Shown one piece after another: positions 42,568 through 51,132 of a DNA stretch of 64,000 nucleotides; within the stretch, counting starts at the first letter, position 1; each line of letters starts with the position of its first letter. The position numbers and the translations under genes were made by a program. The DNA comes from Pikeienuella piscinae (GTDB lineage Bacteria > Pseudomonadota > Alphaproteobacteria > Rhodobacterales > Rhodobacteraceae). The notes under the pieces were generated by a model. That model worked only from the letters and a program-made list of their open reading frames with translations. It made no database searches and was not told where the DNA came from. The DNA is taken from the NCBI RefSeq assembly GCF_011044155.1, contig NZ_CP049056.1, positions 3,228,001-3,292,000 of the forward strand. The letters are read 5' to 3'.

Positions 42568-45300
42568 CTACTTGCGAACGTGGTCTTTGGCGTGATCCGG
42601 GCGGATCAGCTTCAAGCCCTTGTCACGCTCGAAGCCATGGATTTCCTTCACGTCGAGCTTTCGCATGAAATCGATCGTCTCCTTGGTGACGACCTGTCCC
42701 GGCACCATGATCGGGAAGCCCGGTGGATAGGGGATCACAAAGTTCGCCGAGATCATCTCCGGCCCCTTCTTTAGCCGCTGATCGACCTCCGGGCTGTCGA
42801 GCGGCAAATATTCGCACCCCTCGGCGTAATAGGCGCTGTAGAAGGCCGACCGCATGTCGCCTTCCACCGTCTTCTTGCCGGCGTCCCAGCGGAAGGCGTC
42901 GTGGAAATGGCTGAAGTTCGGCAGGTCCGGCACGTCCTCCATCAGCGATTTCACGCGCGCCGCAAACGTCGCCCGGCCGTTTTCGCCGCCGCGCGCAAGG
43001 TCCTTCTCGATCCCGTTGCAGATCTCCAGCAGCACCCGGATCAGGTTCGCGACGTCGCTGCGCGTGTTGTTGATGTTCGACTGGAGCAGGACCGAGTTGC
43101 GAGAGGTCTTGTTCAGTTGGATATCGTAGTCGTCGGCCAGCATCTTCTTGAACTGCGTGCCGTCAAAGCCGGCGGTGCCGCAGACCAGCGTCATCCGCGT
43201 CGGGTCCAGGCAGAACTCGTCCTCGTGCATCGAACGGACCTGGTCTTCCCAGTCGACGCCCGGCGTGAGGAAATCGACGAACCCCGCATGCCGATACTCG
43301 GCCGGGACCATCTCATCCGCGCCGAGCACCCTGAAGTATTTCGAGATCACCGGATGCCCGTTGATCTCCTTGCGGATGTCCAGTGCGATCTCGATGGCGT
43401 TCGCCACCAGCCCGTAGCCCTCCAGCTCCATCTGCCGACGCGCCACGTCGAGGCTGGCGATCAACTGCTGGTTGGGGCTGGTCGAGGCGTGGGTGAACAC
43501 CGCCTCGTGGAACTGCGCCTCGACCTCGCCGAAGTCGATGTCCTTGACCAGCAGCATCGAACCCTGCCGCAGCGCCGACATGGACTTGTGGGTCGAGTTT
43601 GTCTGGTAGACCCTGAGCCGCACCTTGCGGGGATCCGGGACCAGCCGCGTTTCCATAAGCTTGGCCGCCGACGGGTTCTTGCCCAACTGCTTCTGTTGCG
43701 CTTCGTAGGCCTCGACCGAGGCGGGGTCGGCGATCCATTTCTCGATCGCTTCGGCCGCGCCCATTGCGGTCCGGGGCCGAAGAAACGGCGACCAGCGGGC
43801 GAACCCGAACCACGCCTCGTCCCAAAGGAACACCAGGTCCGGCTTGATGGCGAGGCATTCCTCCATCACCCGACGCGTGTTGTAGATGTGGCCGTCGAAT
43901 GTGCAGTTGGTCAGGTCGACCATCTTGGCCCGGTCGAGCCGCCCTTCCGCCTTCAGGTCCAGGAGGGCTTTCTTGATGCTGCTGAGCGGCACCGCCCCGT
44001 ACATCGAGTATTCGGTCATCGGGAACGCGTCGATGTAGAGCGGCTGCCCGCCGGCCAGCACGAGCCCGTAATGGTGCGACTTGTGGCAGTTCCGGTCGAG
44101 CAGCACGATGTCCCCCGGCGCGACCAGCGCCTGATGGACCATCTTGTTCGATGTCGACGTGCCGTTGGTGACGAAGAATACATGGTCGGCCCCGAAGGCC
44201 CGCGCCGCCATCTCCTGCGCTTCCTTGATGTTGCCCGTCGGCTCCAGCAGGCTGTCGAGCCCGCCGGTCGTGGCGCTCGACTCCGCGAGGAAGATGTTCA
44301 GCCCGTAGAACTCGCCCATGTCACGGATCCAGTCGGACTTGAACACCGACTTGCCGCGCGCGATCGGCAGCGCGTGGAACGTGCTGATCGGGCGCATCGC
44401 GTATTTCTTGAGGTTGTCGAAGAACGGCGTGCGAAAGCGGTCGGACACCCCCTCGAGCACGCAGAGATGCAGCTCCAGCAACTCCTCGACAGAATAGAGC
44501 ACGCGGCGGATCTTGGCGGCGCGCGGGTCGCCGGCGATTCGTTCCACATGCCGGTCAGACAGCAGGTAGATATCCAGTTCCGGCCGGATCCGGTGGATCA
44601 CGTCGGCCAGCGCCAGCGTCAGATCGTCATCCGCCACACTTGCGGCGTCAAAGCCCGCCGAAGCCAGGAAGTCGCGGAGCACCGGCACGTCGGCGGAACT
44701 CTCATGGGCGAACCCTTCGTAGAGCGTAACGGCGGCGAGGGTCGGGTTGAGGATCGCCGCGCAGATCGCCTCCTCGAAGCTTCCGACTGGCACCGTCTCG
44801 TAGATGAACACATCTTCCGGACGACGCAGCCGGCGTATCTGCTCGATCAGGCTGTCGCCTCGCTTCGCAGCGCCGGGCGCCACGAGAAGCATCTCGAAAT
44901 ACGGCCGGTTTCGCTGCCCGCGCGCCATGGTCGGGGTGTTCAGGTCCGGCTGTGTCTCCGCGGCCATCTCGGCGGAATCCCAGTCGTCCGGGTCCGCCTT
45001 GTAGGATCGCGTCAGGATTGCTTCGGAGATGCGCCGCGCCAGCGCCGCCGCGGCTCCGGCCTGGCCGCCATCGATCCGCTGACGTAGCGTCGCGAGCAGT
45101 TTGCGCCCCGGATAGGCGAAGAACTCCTCGTAACGCCCCAGTTCGTCGAATTCGCCGCGTACGGCCGCCTGGTCGCTTCGGTTCCGCGCCCAGTCGCGAG
45201 CGGCGGCGTGAAGAGCGCGCCACCGATCCGCCCGGGCGCCTGGAAACGAAAAGAAATGATCGACCCTTCTGTCCTGCGGCTCATTCTTTGACTTAGGCAT
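42568..45300 (-). CDS. Orn/Lys/Arg decarboxylase-family PLP enzyme (long form)
   Basis: 910 residues from the ATG at 45300, which has a GGGGAGA sequence upstream (an in-frame GTG lies at 45321). PLP lysine K572 is in TNSTHKSMSALRQGS. Other family marks are LAESSATTGGLDSLL, FFVTNGTSTSNKMV, DRNCHKSHHYGL, and DLVFLWDEAWFGFA for the PLP-ring Asp. Classical arginine, lysine or ornithine decarboxylases have 710-755 residues; this one has about 150 extra, mostly N-terminal. Such enzymes consume a cytosolic proton per turnover. The substrate cannot be read from sequence. Confidence 0.9.
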   Translation of the reverse strand: MPKSKNEPQDRRVDHFFSFPGARADRWRALHAAARDWARNRSDQAAVRGEFDELGRYEEFFAYPGRKLLATLRQRIDGGQAGAAAALARRISEAILTRSYKADPDDWDSAEMAAETQPDLNTPTMARGQRNRPYFEMLLVAPGAAKRGDSLIEQIRRLRRPEDVFIYETVPVGSFEEAICAAILNPTLAAVTLYEGFAHESSADVPVLRDFLASAGFDAASVADDDLTLALADVIHRIRPELDIYLLSDRHVERIAGDPRAAKIRRVLYSVEELLELHLCVLEGVSDRFRTPFFDNLKKYAMRPISTFHALPIARGKSVFKSDWIRDMGEFYGLNIFLAESSATTGGLDSLLEPTGNIKEAQEMAARAFGADHVFFVTNGTSTSNKMVHQALVAPGDIVLLDRNCHKSHHYGLVLAGGQPLYIDAFPMTEYSMYGAVPLSSIKKALLDLKAEGRLDRAKMVDLTNCTFDGHIYNTRRVMEECLAIKPDLVFLWDEAWFGFARWSPFLRPRTAMGAAEAIEKWIADPASVEAYEAQQKQLGKNPSAAKLMETRLVPDPRKVRLRVYQTNSTHKSMSALRQGSMLLVKDIDFGEVEAQFHEAVFTHASTSPNQQLIASLDVARRQMELEGYGLVANAIEIALDIRKEINGHPVISKYFRVLGADEMVPAEYRHAGFVDFLTPGVDWEDQVRSMHEDEFCLDPTRMTLVCGTAGFDGTQFKKMLADDYDIQLNKTSRNSVLLQSNINNTRSDVANLIRVLLEICNGIEKDLARGGENGRATFAARVKSLMEDVPDLPNFSHFHDAFRWDAGKKTVEGDMRSAFYSAYYAEGCEYLPLDSPEVDQRLKKGPEMISANFVIPYPPGFPIMVPGQVVTKETIDFMRKLDVKEIHGFERDKGLKLIRPDHAKDHVRK

Positions 45301-45393
45301 CCCGGCTCTCCCCTGCGCCACGAGCCGACCCTACGGGTCACTCTTCGCGAGAAATTCTACAGACAAGCTTCCGCGCGGTTCCATTGCGGGCAT

Positions 45394-45410
45394 GTAGCTT
45401 ACTGTTAGTG
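45394..45410 (+). promoter_or_regulatory. 17-bp shared motif, site 1 (decarboxylase operon)
   Basis: GTAGCTTACTGTTAGTG fits GTANNTWACTGTTAGYG. Its GTA end faces the decarboxylase gene and lies 93 bases before the start codon. A -10-like TAGAAT occurs on the minus strand at 45359-45354, 34 bases on, with no good -35, as expected for an activator-dependent promoter. Confidence 0.65.
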
Positions 45411-45435
45411 CCGCTGCGGACCCTGGGGCGGCTGG

Positions 45436-45681
45436 TCAGCCATCATCCGCCGCTGCGAGATACTGTCTGATCTCGGTACCGAGCTCGCGGAGCAGCGTGC
45501 GATAGTCATCAATCTCGGGCCGGGTTGGAGCGTCGGATCGCTCTTCAAATCGTCGCAGCGATTCGATCGACATATGGAATTCTTCGCAGATGGACCGAAA
45601 TTGCTCATCCCGCAGGTAGAGGCGGCGGGCCGTCGCATCCTGCCCCGGGAAATGTTCTAGGACATGATCAATCGGAGACAT
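45436..45681 (-). CDS. Small 81-residue hypothetical protein
   Basis: Soluble, acidic and helical (DHVLEHFPGQDATARRLYLRDEQFRSICEEF). I recognise no named domain. It lies between the divergent decarboxylase operon and the TolB/TPR regulator gene, on the decarboxylase strand, 135 bases upstream of that gene. Site 1 lies between this gene and the decarboxylase, so the two may use separate promoters. Confidence 0.6.
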   Translation of the reverse strand: MSPIDHVLEHFPGQDATARRLYLRDEQFRSICEEFHMSIESLRRFEERSDAPTRPEIDDYRTLLRELGTEIRQYLAAADDG

Positions 45682-45770
45682 CGATGCGACGCCTATATGC
45701 TGGTGAGTCCACGTTGACGCGATCAGTGCTATTGTAGCGCCAGAATTCTCGATAGCCGTAGGCGGACAAT

Positions 45771-45787
45771 GTATATAACTGTTAGCG
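45771..45787 (+). promoter_or_regulatory. 17-bp shared motif, site 2 (regulator gene)
   Basis: GTATATAACTGTTAGCG, with a perfect TAAC-T-GTTA core. It overlaps TATAAC (45774-45779), a good -10 for the regulator gene starting at 45833. A second ACTGTT follows 12 bases on at 45790. Binding here would block the promoter, suggesting autorepression. Confidence 0.6.
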
Positions 45788-45832
45788 TGACTGTTCCATC
45801 GGAACGCCGGGGTTCGTCACTTGATAGTCAAC

Positions 45833-47521
45833 ATGAACGGATTTATGAAGACGGGGACGGGAAAAACGCTACGGCATGAGGACGTATACGAGGAACTTGA
45901 GCGGATCCTGACATCCTCCGCTTTCGAGGCTTCCGAACGCAAGCGTCAGTTCCTGCGGTTCGTCGTCGAGGAGACCCTGAGCGGACGCGCCGATCGTATC
46001 AAGGCCTATACGATCGCCACCAGCGTTTTCGGTCGCGGCGATGATTTCGATCCGATGCAGGACTCAATCGTGCGGATCGAGGCCGCGGGGCTCAGGCGCG
46101 CGATCGAGCGGTTCTATCTCACGCAGGGGGTGGCCGGGGGGGTCTGCATTTCGATCCCCAAAGGCGGCTATACCCCGCAGTTCGGAACCTCCAGCGACGG
46201 CGCTCAAGCTGCGGAGACTGCGAAAAAGGTGAAGGCCGCCACATCGCTTCATCAGCTCGGTCCCCGGATCATGGTCGAGAATTTTGACGTTGGGAGCGAT
46301 CTCGACAATCTCGCCGGGATCGGTAAGACGATGACCTGTCAGGTGATTTCCGCGCTGACTCGGTTCACCGGAATTTTCGTCTACGGGTTCGACACAACCG
46401 AAAGGCGTGATGCGACAGGTCGGCTGGACCGAAGGCCCGACAGTCTCGCCATCGACTACCATCTCCTTGGCACCGTCACAATTTCCAGAAAATCGCTCCA
46501 TGTCGATATCCTTATGAAACGCGCCAAGGATGGGTGCTTTGTATGGGCGGACAGTGTCACGCGCACCTTGAACGATGATTGCGACCCATCGCGGATCGTC
46601 AGCCTGTGCCGTGAGATTGCGGGCCATGTCGCCCGTATCGTGGCGCTACGCGACGGCGTTATCGACAGCCAGGCCCGCGAATGTGCTGGCGACGCGCCAA
46701 GACATTTCGCCGGATACCAGAAGCTGCTTGATTTCCAGGACTACTGGCGAACGCTCGAGCCATCCCGCTTCGAACCGCTGCTGAGAGATCTCGAGCTCAC
46801 TGTCGCCGCCGACCCGCAATTCGCCGACGCCTTCGCTTGTCTCTCGATGCTCTACTCCAACGCCGCCCGTTACGGTTACGACGTTAGCGAGCTTTGCGAC
46901 GATCCGCTCGAACATGCGATGGAGCTGGCGAAGTCGGCGATCCATCTCGCCCCCCAGTCGAGCCGCGCCCACCACGCGCGGGCGATTGCCGAATGGTTCC
47001 TTGGTCGGGTCGACGCCAGCGTCGCCACCATGCAGATCGCACGATCCCTCAACCCGAATGATCCCGAACTTCTCGCAGAGTCGGGCTTCCGCAGCGCAAT
47101 GCGGATGGATTGGAAAACCGCGGTGCCGCTGATCGAGGAGGCATATCTGCGAAATCCTCTGCAGACCGGTCAGTACCGCATGGGTCTTTTCTTCTACCAC
47201 TTCGCAGAGGGCCGCTACGACACCGCCTTTCAGATAACGGAGGACATTCAGGCGCCGGGCGTCGCGGTCGTCCATCTCGCCGCCGCAGCGGCGCTCGCCC
47301 GCGCCGGCCGAAAAGGCGAAGCCCGGGCGCGGCTGGGCGAGGTAGAGAGGCTTTCGCCCAGCTTTCAACAGAAACTGCGGGTGGACCTGGCGTTTCGCCA
47401 GATCCACCCGGATTTGATCGACGCCATCGCCGCCGCCATCGAAGACACGAACCCGAGTTGGTCGCCATCCGCGCGCGGCGCGGATCTCCGCCGAGTCCAG
47501 GGTGGCGGCGCGACGCGATGA
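45833..47521 (+). CDS. Putative transcriptional regulator with TolB-like and TPR domains
   Basis: 562 residues from the ATG at 45833; a TTG at 45821 and an ATG at 45845 are alternatives. Residues about 10-110 match a helical N-terminal domain common in large TolB/TPR regulators (RKRQFLRFVVEETLSGRADRIKAYTIATSVFGRG), probably DNA-binding. Residues about 145-285 are TolB-like (VISALTRFTGIFVYG, YHLLGTVTISRKSL), and residues 290-540 hold TPR helices. No cyclase or kinase domain is present. It is divergent from the decarboxylase operon and near three copies of a shared motif, so it is the best candidate regulator of the region. Direct DNA binding is inferred. Confidence 0.7.
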   Translation: MNGFMKTGTGKTLRHEDVYEELERILTSSAFEASERKRQFLRFVVEETLSGRADRIKAYTIATSVFGRGDDFDPMQDSIVRIEAAGLRRAIERFYLTQGVAGGVCISIPKGGYTPQFGTSSDGAQAAETAKKVKAATSLHQLGPRIMVENFDVGSDLDNLAGIGKTMTCQVISALTRFTGIFVYGFDTTERRDATGRLDRRPDSLAIDYHLLGTVTISRKSLHVDILMKRAKDGCFVWADSVTRTLNDDCDPSRIVSLCREIAGHVARIVALRDGVIDSQARECAGDAPRHFAGYQKLLDFQDYWRTLEPSRFEPLLRDLELTVAADPQFADAFACLSMLYSNAARYGYDVSELCDDPLEHAMELAKSAIHLAPQSSRAHHARAIAEWFLGRVDASVATMQIARSLNPNDPELLAESGFRSAMRMDWKTAVPLIEEAYLRNPLQTGQYRMGLFFYHFAEGRYDTAFQITEDIQAPGVAVVHLAAAAALARAGRKGEARARLGEVERLSPSFQQKLRVDLAFRQIHPDLIDAIAAAIEDTNPSWSPSARGADLRRVQGGGATR

Positions 47522-47669
47522 CGACACGTCTATTTCGGCCGACGGCGCGTGGACCATCGCGGCGGTTCGAACATCTGTCCCTTTATCCGCTATCTGGTGA
47601 CCGCGCCGTTCCGAGCCAGCTCGACCGCGCGTCCGGTTCCATTCGCGGCTTTTCTTCCGCGGCGCGCAT

Positions 47670-47686
47670 CGCTAACAGTAACTTAC
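47670..47686 (-). promoter_or_regulatory. 17-bp shared motif, site 3 (membrane protein/HlyD pair)
   Basis: On the minus strand GTAAGTTACTGTTAGCG. Its GTA end faces the gene at 47783, 96 bases before that start. TAGATT at 47720-47725 lies 33 bases on, mirroring the layout at site 1. Confidence 0.65.
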
Positions 47687-47782
47687 ATCCTGTCGGTGGG
47701 CGCCTTGCGCTCTGGCGGCTAGATTGGCCCGAGGCGGTCCCCGACCTGGTGTTCTGCCGGCTGCTTCGAACGGGGGAAAGCC

Positions 47783-48322
47783 GTGGCGACACAAACCGAT
47801 ACCGCAGGCTTGCTGCATCCCGAGGCAGTGGCCCATCTGCCGCCTTTCATCGCCTTTCCGGGGCAGCCGGACTGGTTCCTGGTGGGCACTGGCGTCTTTC
47901 TGCTCGCGGCTATCGTTGGCGTAGGGGTCTTCTATCTCAAACTCCATCACCTGCCCGACCACCTGGCGCACAGCGGTCAGAAGGTGCAGTACGAGATCGT
48001 CGCGGTGCTCTGCCTGATCGCGCTGTTTACGCATAACCACGCCTTCTGGATCCTGGCGCTGCTGCTGGCGATGGTGCCGATCCCGGATTTTTCCTCGCCG
48101 TTGTCCTCAATCGCAAATTCGCTCGGTCGCATGGCGGGACGTTCGCCCGCCGAACAGCCCCCGTCCGCCGAACAGCCCCCGTCCGCCGAACAGACGCCGT
48201 CCGCCGAACAGACGCCGACCACCGAACAGTCCCCGTCCGCCGATCAGCTCCAGACTGACGGACCAGTCTCGACTGGCGCGCCGAACCCGACCGACCGGTC
48301 GGATAACAAGCCGGAGCGCTGA
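47783..48322 (+). CDS. Small membrane protein with Pro/Glu-rich repeat tail
   Basis: 179 residues. Two or three transmembrane helices lie at about 31-54 and 68-100 (WFLVGTGVFLLAAIVGVGVF, VLCLIALFTHNHAFWILALL). The tail from residue 118 is low-complexity, with six copies of a six-residue unit such as PPSAEQ. It is 3 bases upstream of the HlyD gene, so the two proteins likely form one inner-membrane assembly. No named family is recognised. Confidence 0.75.
   Translation: MATQTDTAGLLHPEAVAHLPPFIAFPGQPDWFLVGTGVFLLAAIVGVGVFYLKLHHLPDHLAHSGQKVQYEIVAVLCLIALFTHNHAFWILALLLAMVPIPDFSSPLSSIANSLGRMAGRSPAEQPPSAEQPPSAEQTPSAEQTPTTEQSPSADQLQTDGPVSTGAPNPTDRSDNKPER
48140..48247 (+). repeat. 18-bp in-frame tandem repeat, six copies
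   Basis: Units of 18 bp encode RSPAEQ, PPSAEQ, PPSAEQ, TPSAEQ, TPTTEQ and SPSADQ. The two PPSAEQ units are identical in DNA. Being in frame and imperfect, the array could vary in length without a frameshift. Confidence 0.9.
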
Positions 48323-48325
48323 TCC

Positions 48326-49555
48326 ATGTTCGAATTCATGATCTGTTCCCTTGTGACGATCCTGCCGGATTACCTTTACCGCCGCTACGCTCAGGACAAG
48401 CGGTTCGGGCGCGAGATAAACCTGTTCTCGGTCTGGTACGAACTGCGTTACGGTATCGTAACCTGTCTGATGCTGACCGTCGGCCTGATAACCGCGATCT
48501 TCTACTTCCATCCATCAACCCATTCCGCAACCTCGGTCTTTCGCACCGTCACGGTCCTGCCCGAGACCAGTGGCCGGGTGGCTGAGACTTTCGTGGAGAT
48601 CAACCAGACGGTGAAGGAGGGCCAACCGCTCTTCCGCCTCGATGATCGCAAGCAGCAGGCCGCTGTGGAAACCGCACGCCGCAGCATCGCCGAAATCGAG
48701 GCCGAGATGCGTGTCGCGCAGGCGCGGCTGCGAGAGGCTGAGGGGCGTATCGCGCAAGCGCGCGGGGTTCTGGAGCAGGCTGTTGACGAATTCGAAACGC
48801 GCAACACTCTGCTGCAGCAAGGGTCGAGCGCAATCTCGGTGCGCGAAGTCGAAAGAGCGCAGGTCAGGGTCGCCACGCAGCAGGGCCTCGTGGATGCGGC
48901 CGTCGCGAACCGCGATTCGCTCCAGGCCCAGATCGAGTTCCAGTTGCCTGCGCAGAAAGCCCGCGCCGAGGCGGAACTTCAGCAGGCGCAGGTCGAGCTT
49001 GACAAGACCCTCGTGGTTGCCGGCACCGACGGGATTGTTCAGCAATTCGCGCTGCGGCCGGGCGATGTCGTGAACCCGATGCTGCGGCCCGCGGGCATCC
49101 TCGTTCCCACGAGGCAGGTCACCGGGCTCGCGGCGGGCTTCGGCCAGATCGAGGCGCAAGTGATGAAGCCCGGCATGATCGGTGAGGTCGCCTGCATGTC
49201 GAAGCCCTGGAAGATCATTCCGATGGTCGTGACCGAGATTCAGGATGTCATCGCCGCCGGCCAGATCCGGCCGACCGACACGCTTCTCGACCTCGAGCAG
49301 GTGCGGCAGGGCGGGACGATCACCGTCATCATGGAGCCGCTGTTCGAGGGCGCCCTTGAGGGCCTGCCGCAGGGCGCGACCTGTATCGCCAACGCCTATT
49401 CCAGCTACCACGGTCGGCTCGATGACCCCGAAATCGGGACCATGAAACGCATCGTATACCACGCGATCGATACGGTCGGACTCGTTCACGCGCTGATCCT
49501 GCGGATGCAGGCGCTATTGCTTCCGATCCAGACCCTGGTGCTGAAAGGGCACTGA
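48326..49555 (+). CDS. HlyD-family membrane fusion protein
   Basis: 409 residues. One N-terminal membrane helix (about 48-66), a split lipoyl domain (TVLPETSGRVAETFVEINQTVKEGQPLFRLD and TLVVAGTDGIVQQFALRPGDVV), and a long coiled-coil hairpin between (about 110-215, rich in Ala/Gln/Arg/Glu). Such proteins bridge an inner-membrane pump to an outer-membrane channel. No ABC, MFS or RND pump and no TolC gene is nearby, so the partner may be the small membrane protein upstream or something encoded elsewhere. Confidence 0.88.
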   Translation: MFEFMICSLVTILPDYLYRRYAQDKRFGREINLFSVWYELRYGIVTCLMLTVGLITAIFYFHPSTHSATSVFRTVTVLPETSGRVAETFVEINQTVKEGQPLFRLDDRKQQAAVETARRSIAEIEAEMRVAQARLREAEGRIAQARGVLEQAVDEFETRNTLLQQGSSAISVREVERAQVRVATQQGLVDAAVANRDSLQAQIEFQLPAQKARAEAELQQAQVELDKTLVVAGTDGIVQQFALRPGDVVNPMLRPAGILVPTRQVTGLAAGFGQIEAQVMKPGMIGEVACMSKPWKIIPMVVTEIQDVIAAGQIRPTDTLLDLEQVRQGGTITVIMEPLFEGALEGLPQGATCIANAYSSYHGRLDDPEIGTMKRIVYHAIDTVGLVHALILRMQALLLPIQTLVLKGH

Positions 49556-49985
49556 CAAGGGCGAGAAGGAGTATGATGATGGTGCATTCGACCCCGTGCT
49601 CGCTCGTTCGCCCGCGCGGCTGGGCGCGACGGGTTTAGGCGTAGAACATGGCTTTCGCCCATCCATCCGGCCGGATGGCCAAATCCCACATTCGGAACGA
49701 CCTGGCTCTTTCGCTTCGAGACGATGGCTCGGTTCGCTTGGTCGGCTGGCGTCGCCAGTCCGGCCTCGCGTGGCCGCGGGCGCGGCCGTCGGCCGGTGGG
49801 CGCGCGCCCGATGCGGCTCGATTCCGGCGGATCGCACCGGTTGCGCGCCCATCGCGCCCTGCGGATTTCCCGGAACGCGCCGTCCCGGCGACGCTCGCGT
49901 TGAGATTGCAAGCATCTCGCCATTGCGTGCGTTTGCATGCCGAAGGCTCGGGCATACGCGGCGATAGCCGGCAAGGAGACATGCA
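49556..49985. other. 430-bp intergenic region
   Basis: No convincing gene, shared motif or strong hairpin was seen between the HlyD and AI-2E genes. Short frames on both strands are Arg/Pro-rich and look like chance. Confidence 0.45.
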
Positions 49986-51095
49986 ATGAGCATCCCTCCC
50001 GAACGGCTCGATCATCTGGAGGCGCGGGTGACGGATCTCGTCATCCGCCTTATTCTCCTCGGTCTTTTCGCCTATGTCTCGCTGGCGCTGATCCGGCCGT
50101 TTCTGCCGGTCGTCATCTGGGCGATCATTCTCGCGGTCGCGCTTGGGCCGATGCACGCATGGCTGTCAGCCAAGATGGGGGAGCGACGGAAGCTCGCCGC
50201 GGTCCTGGTGACGCTGGTCTCGCTCGCGGTCGTCATCGGACCCGTCGCTGCGCTCGCCGGAAACCTGGTCGAAACCGTCTACGATCTTGTCGCACGGGCC
50301 AATAACGGCAGTCTTCGTTTGCCCGAGCTTTCCGAGCGGCTCAGCACGCTTCCCCTGGTCGGCGACCGCCTTCAGGAATTCTGGAGCCTCGCCGCGTCGG
50401 GGCTCAAATCCGTTCTGATCCGTTACAAGGAGTTCCTCGCCCCGTTTGGGGTGAAGGTGCTCGGCCTGCTGTCTACGATCAGTTTCGACCTGTTCCAGTT
50501 CATCCTGTCGATCGTGGTTGCGGGCCTGTTCCTGACGCCGGGTCCAGACCTGGCGAAATGGGGCCGGCGTATCGCGACGCGCGTGGTTGCGCCGAGGGGC
50601 GAGCAATTCGTCGACCTCGCGACCACCACTATCCGGAACGTCTCGCGCGGGGTGGTCGGCGTAGCCCTGCTTCAGTCGATCCTGATCGGTGTCGTCCTTC
50701 AGGCTGCGGGTCTGCCGAGCGCGGGTCTCCTCGCCTTTGTCATACTGGTCCTGAGCATCCTTCAGATCGGCCCGGTCCTCGTCGTCCTTCCGGTTCTGAT
50801 CTGGGCTTGGGTCACTATGACGACCGGAGGCGCTCTGTTGTTGACGGGTCTGCTGGTGCCGTTGACGGTGATGGACAACTTCCTCAAGCCGATGCTGATG
50901 GGACGCGGCCTCAAGACGCCGGCCCTCGTGATTTTTCTTGGTGTTATCGGCGGGACGCTGACCTACGGGCTGATCGGGCTTTTTCTTGGGCCGGTCGTGC
51001 TGGCGGTGTTTTATGATCTGATCGTGTCCTGGGCGCTATATGGCGGCGCTTCAGCGAAGACGGGGCAGGTGGAGCAGGAAACCCCGGCGAACTAG
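49986..51095 (+). CDS. AI-2E family transporter (PerM/TqsA-like permease)
   Basis: 369 residues with about seven helices in the family's pattern: early FAYVSLALIRPFLPVVIWAIILAVAL and C-terminal LIWAWVTMTTGG, MDNFLKPMLMGRGLKTP and FLGPVVLAVFYDL. The family includes autoinducer-2 exporters and Na+(Li+)/H+ antiporters, so an ion antiport role would fit the neighbouring ion genes. The substrate is not predictable. Confidence 0.88.
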   Translation: MSIPPERLDHLEARVTDLVIRLILLGLFAYVSLALIRPFLPVVIWAIILAVALGPMHAWLSAKMGERRKLAAVLVTLVSLAVVIGPVAALAGNLVETVYDLVARANNGSLRLPELSERLSTLPLVGDRLQEFWSLAASGLKSVLIRYKEFLAPFGVKVLGLLSTISFDLFQFILSIVVAGLFLTPGPDLAKWGRRIATRVVAPRGEQFVDLATTTIRNVSRGVVGVALLQSILIGVVLQAAGLPSAGLLAFVILVLSILQIGPVLVVLPVLIWAWVTMTTGGALLLTGLLVPLTVMDNFLKPMLMGRGLKTPALVIFLGVIGGTLTYGLIGLFLGPVVLAVFYDLIVSWALYGGASAKTGQVEQETPAN

Positions 51096-51132
51096 CCGCT
51101 CGATGCCGCCGGTATCGGGCGCATCCGGCTAG
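51092..51132 (+). terminator. Hairpin at the end of the AI-2E gene
   Basis: CTAGCCG pairs with CGGCTAG, and inside it GATGC with GCATC, with a small bulge. It overlaps the stop codon. It may end transcription between this gene and the convergent LysR gene; no T run follows. The rest of the gap to 51413 shows nothing. Confidence 0.35.

Noticed and set aside
42901-45087. A 728-residue plus-strand frame opposite the decarboxylase gene.
   Set aside because: Its composition (Arg, Gln, Val, Asp-rich without hydrophobic core pattern) is that of an antisense shadow; the minus-strand decarboxylase has full family motifs.
47110-48036. A 308-residue plus-strand frame spanning the end of the TolB/TPR gene and the next gene's start.
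   Set aside because: It overlaps two better-supported genes and the shared motif; the product is Arg/Gly/Ser-rich with no motif.
49648-49989. A 113-residue frame between the HlyD and AI-2E genes.
   Set aside because: Arg/Ala-rich, overlaps the AI-2E start, and has no recognisable domain or ribosome binding site.
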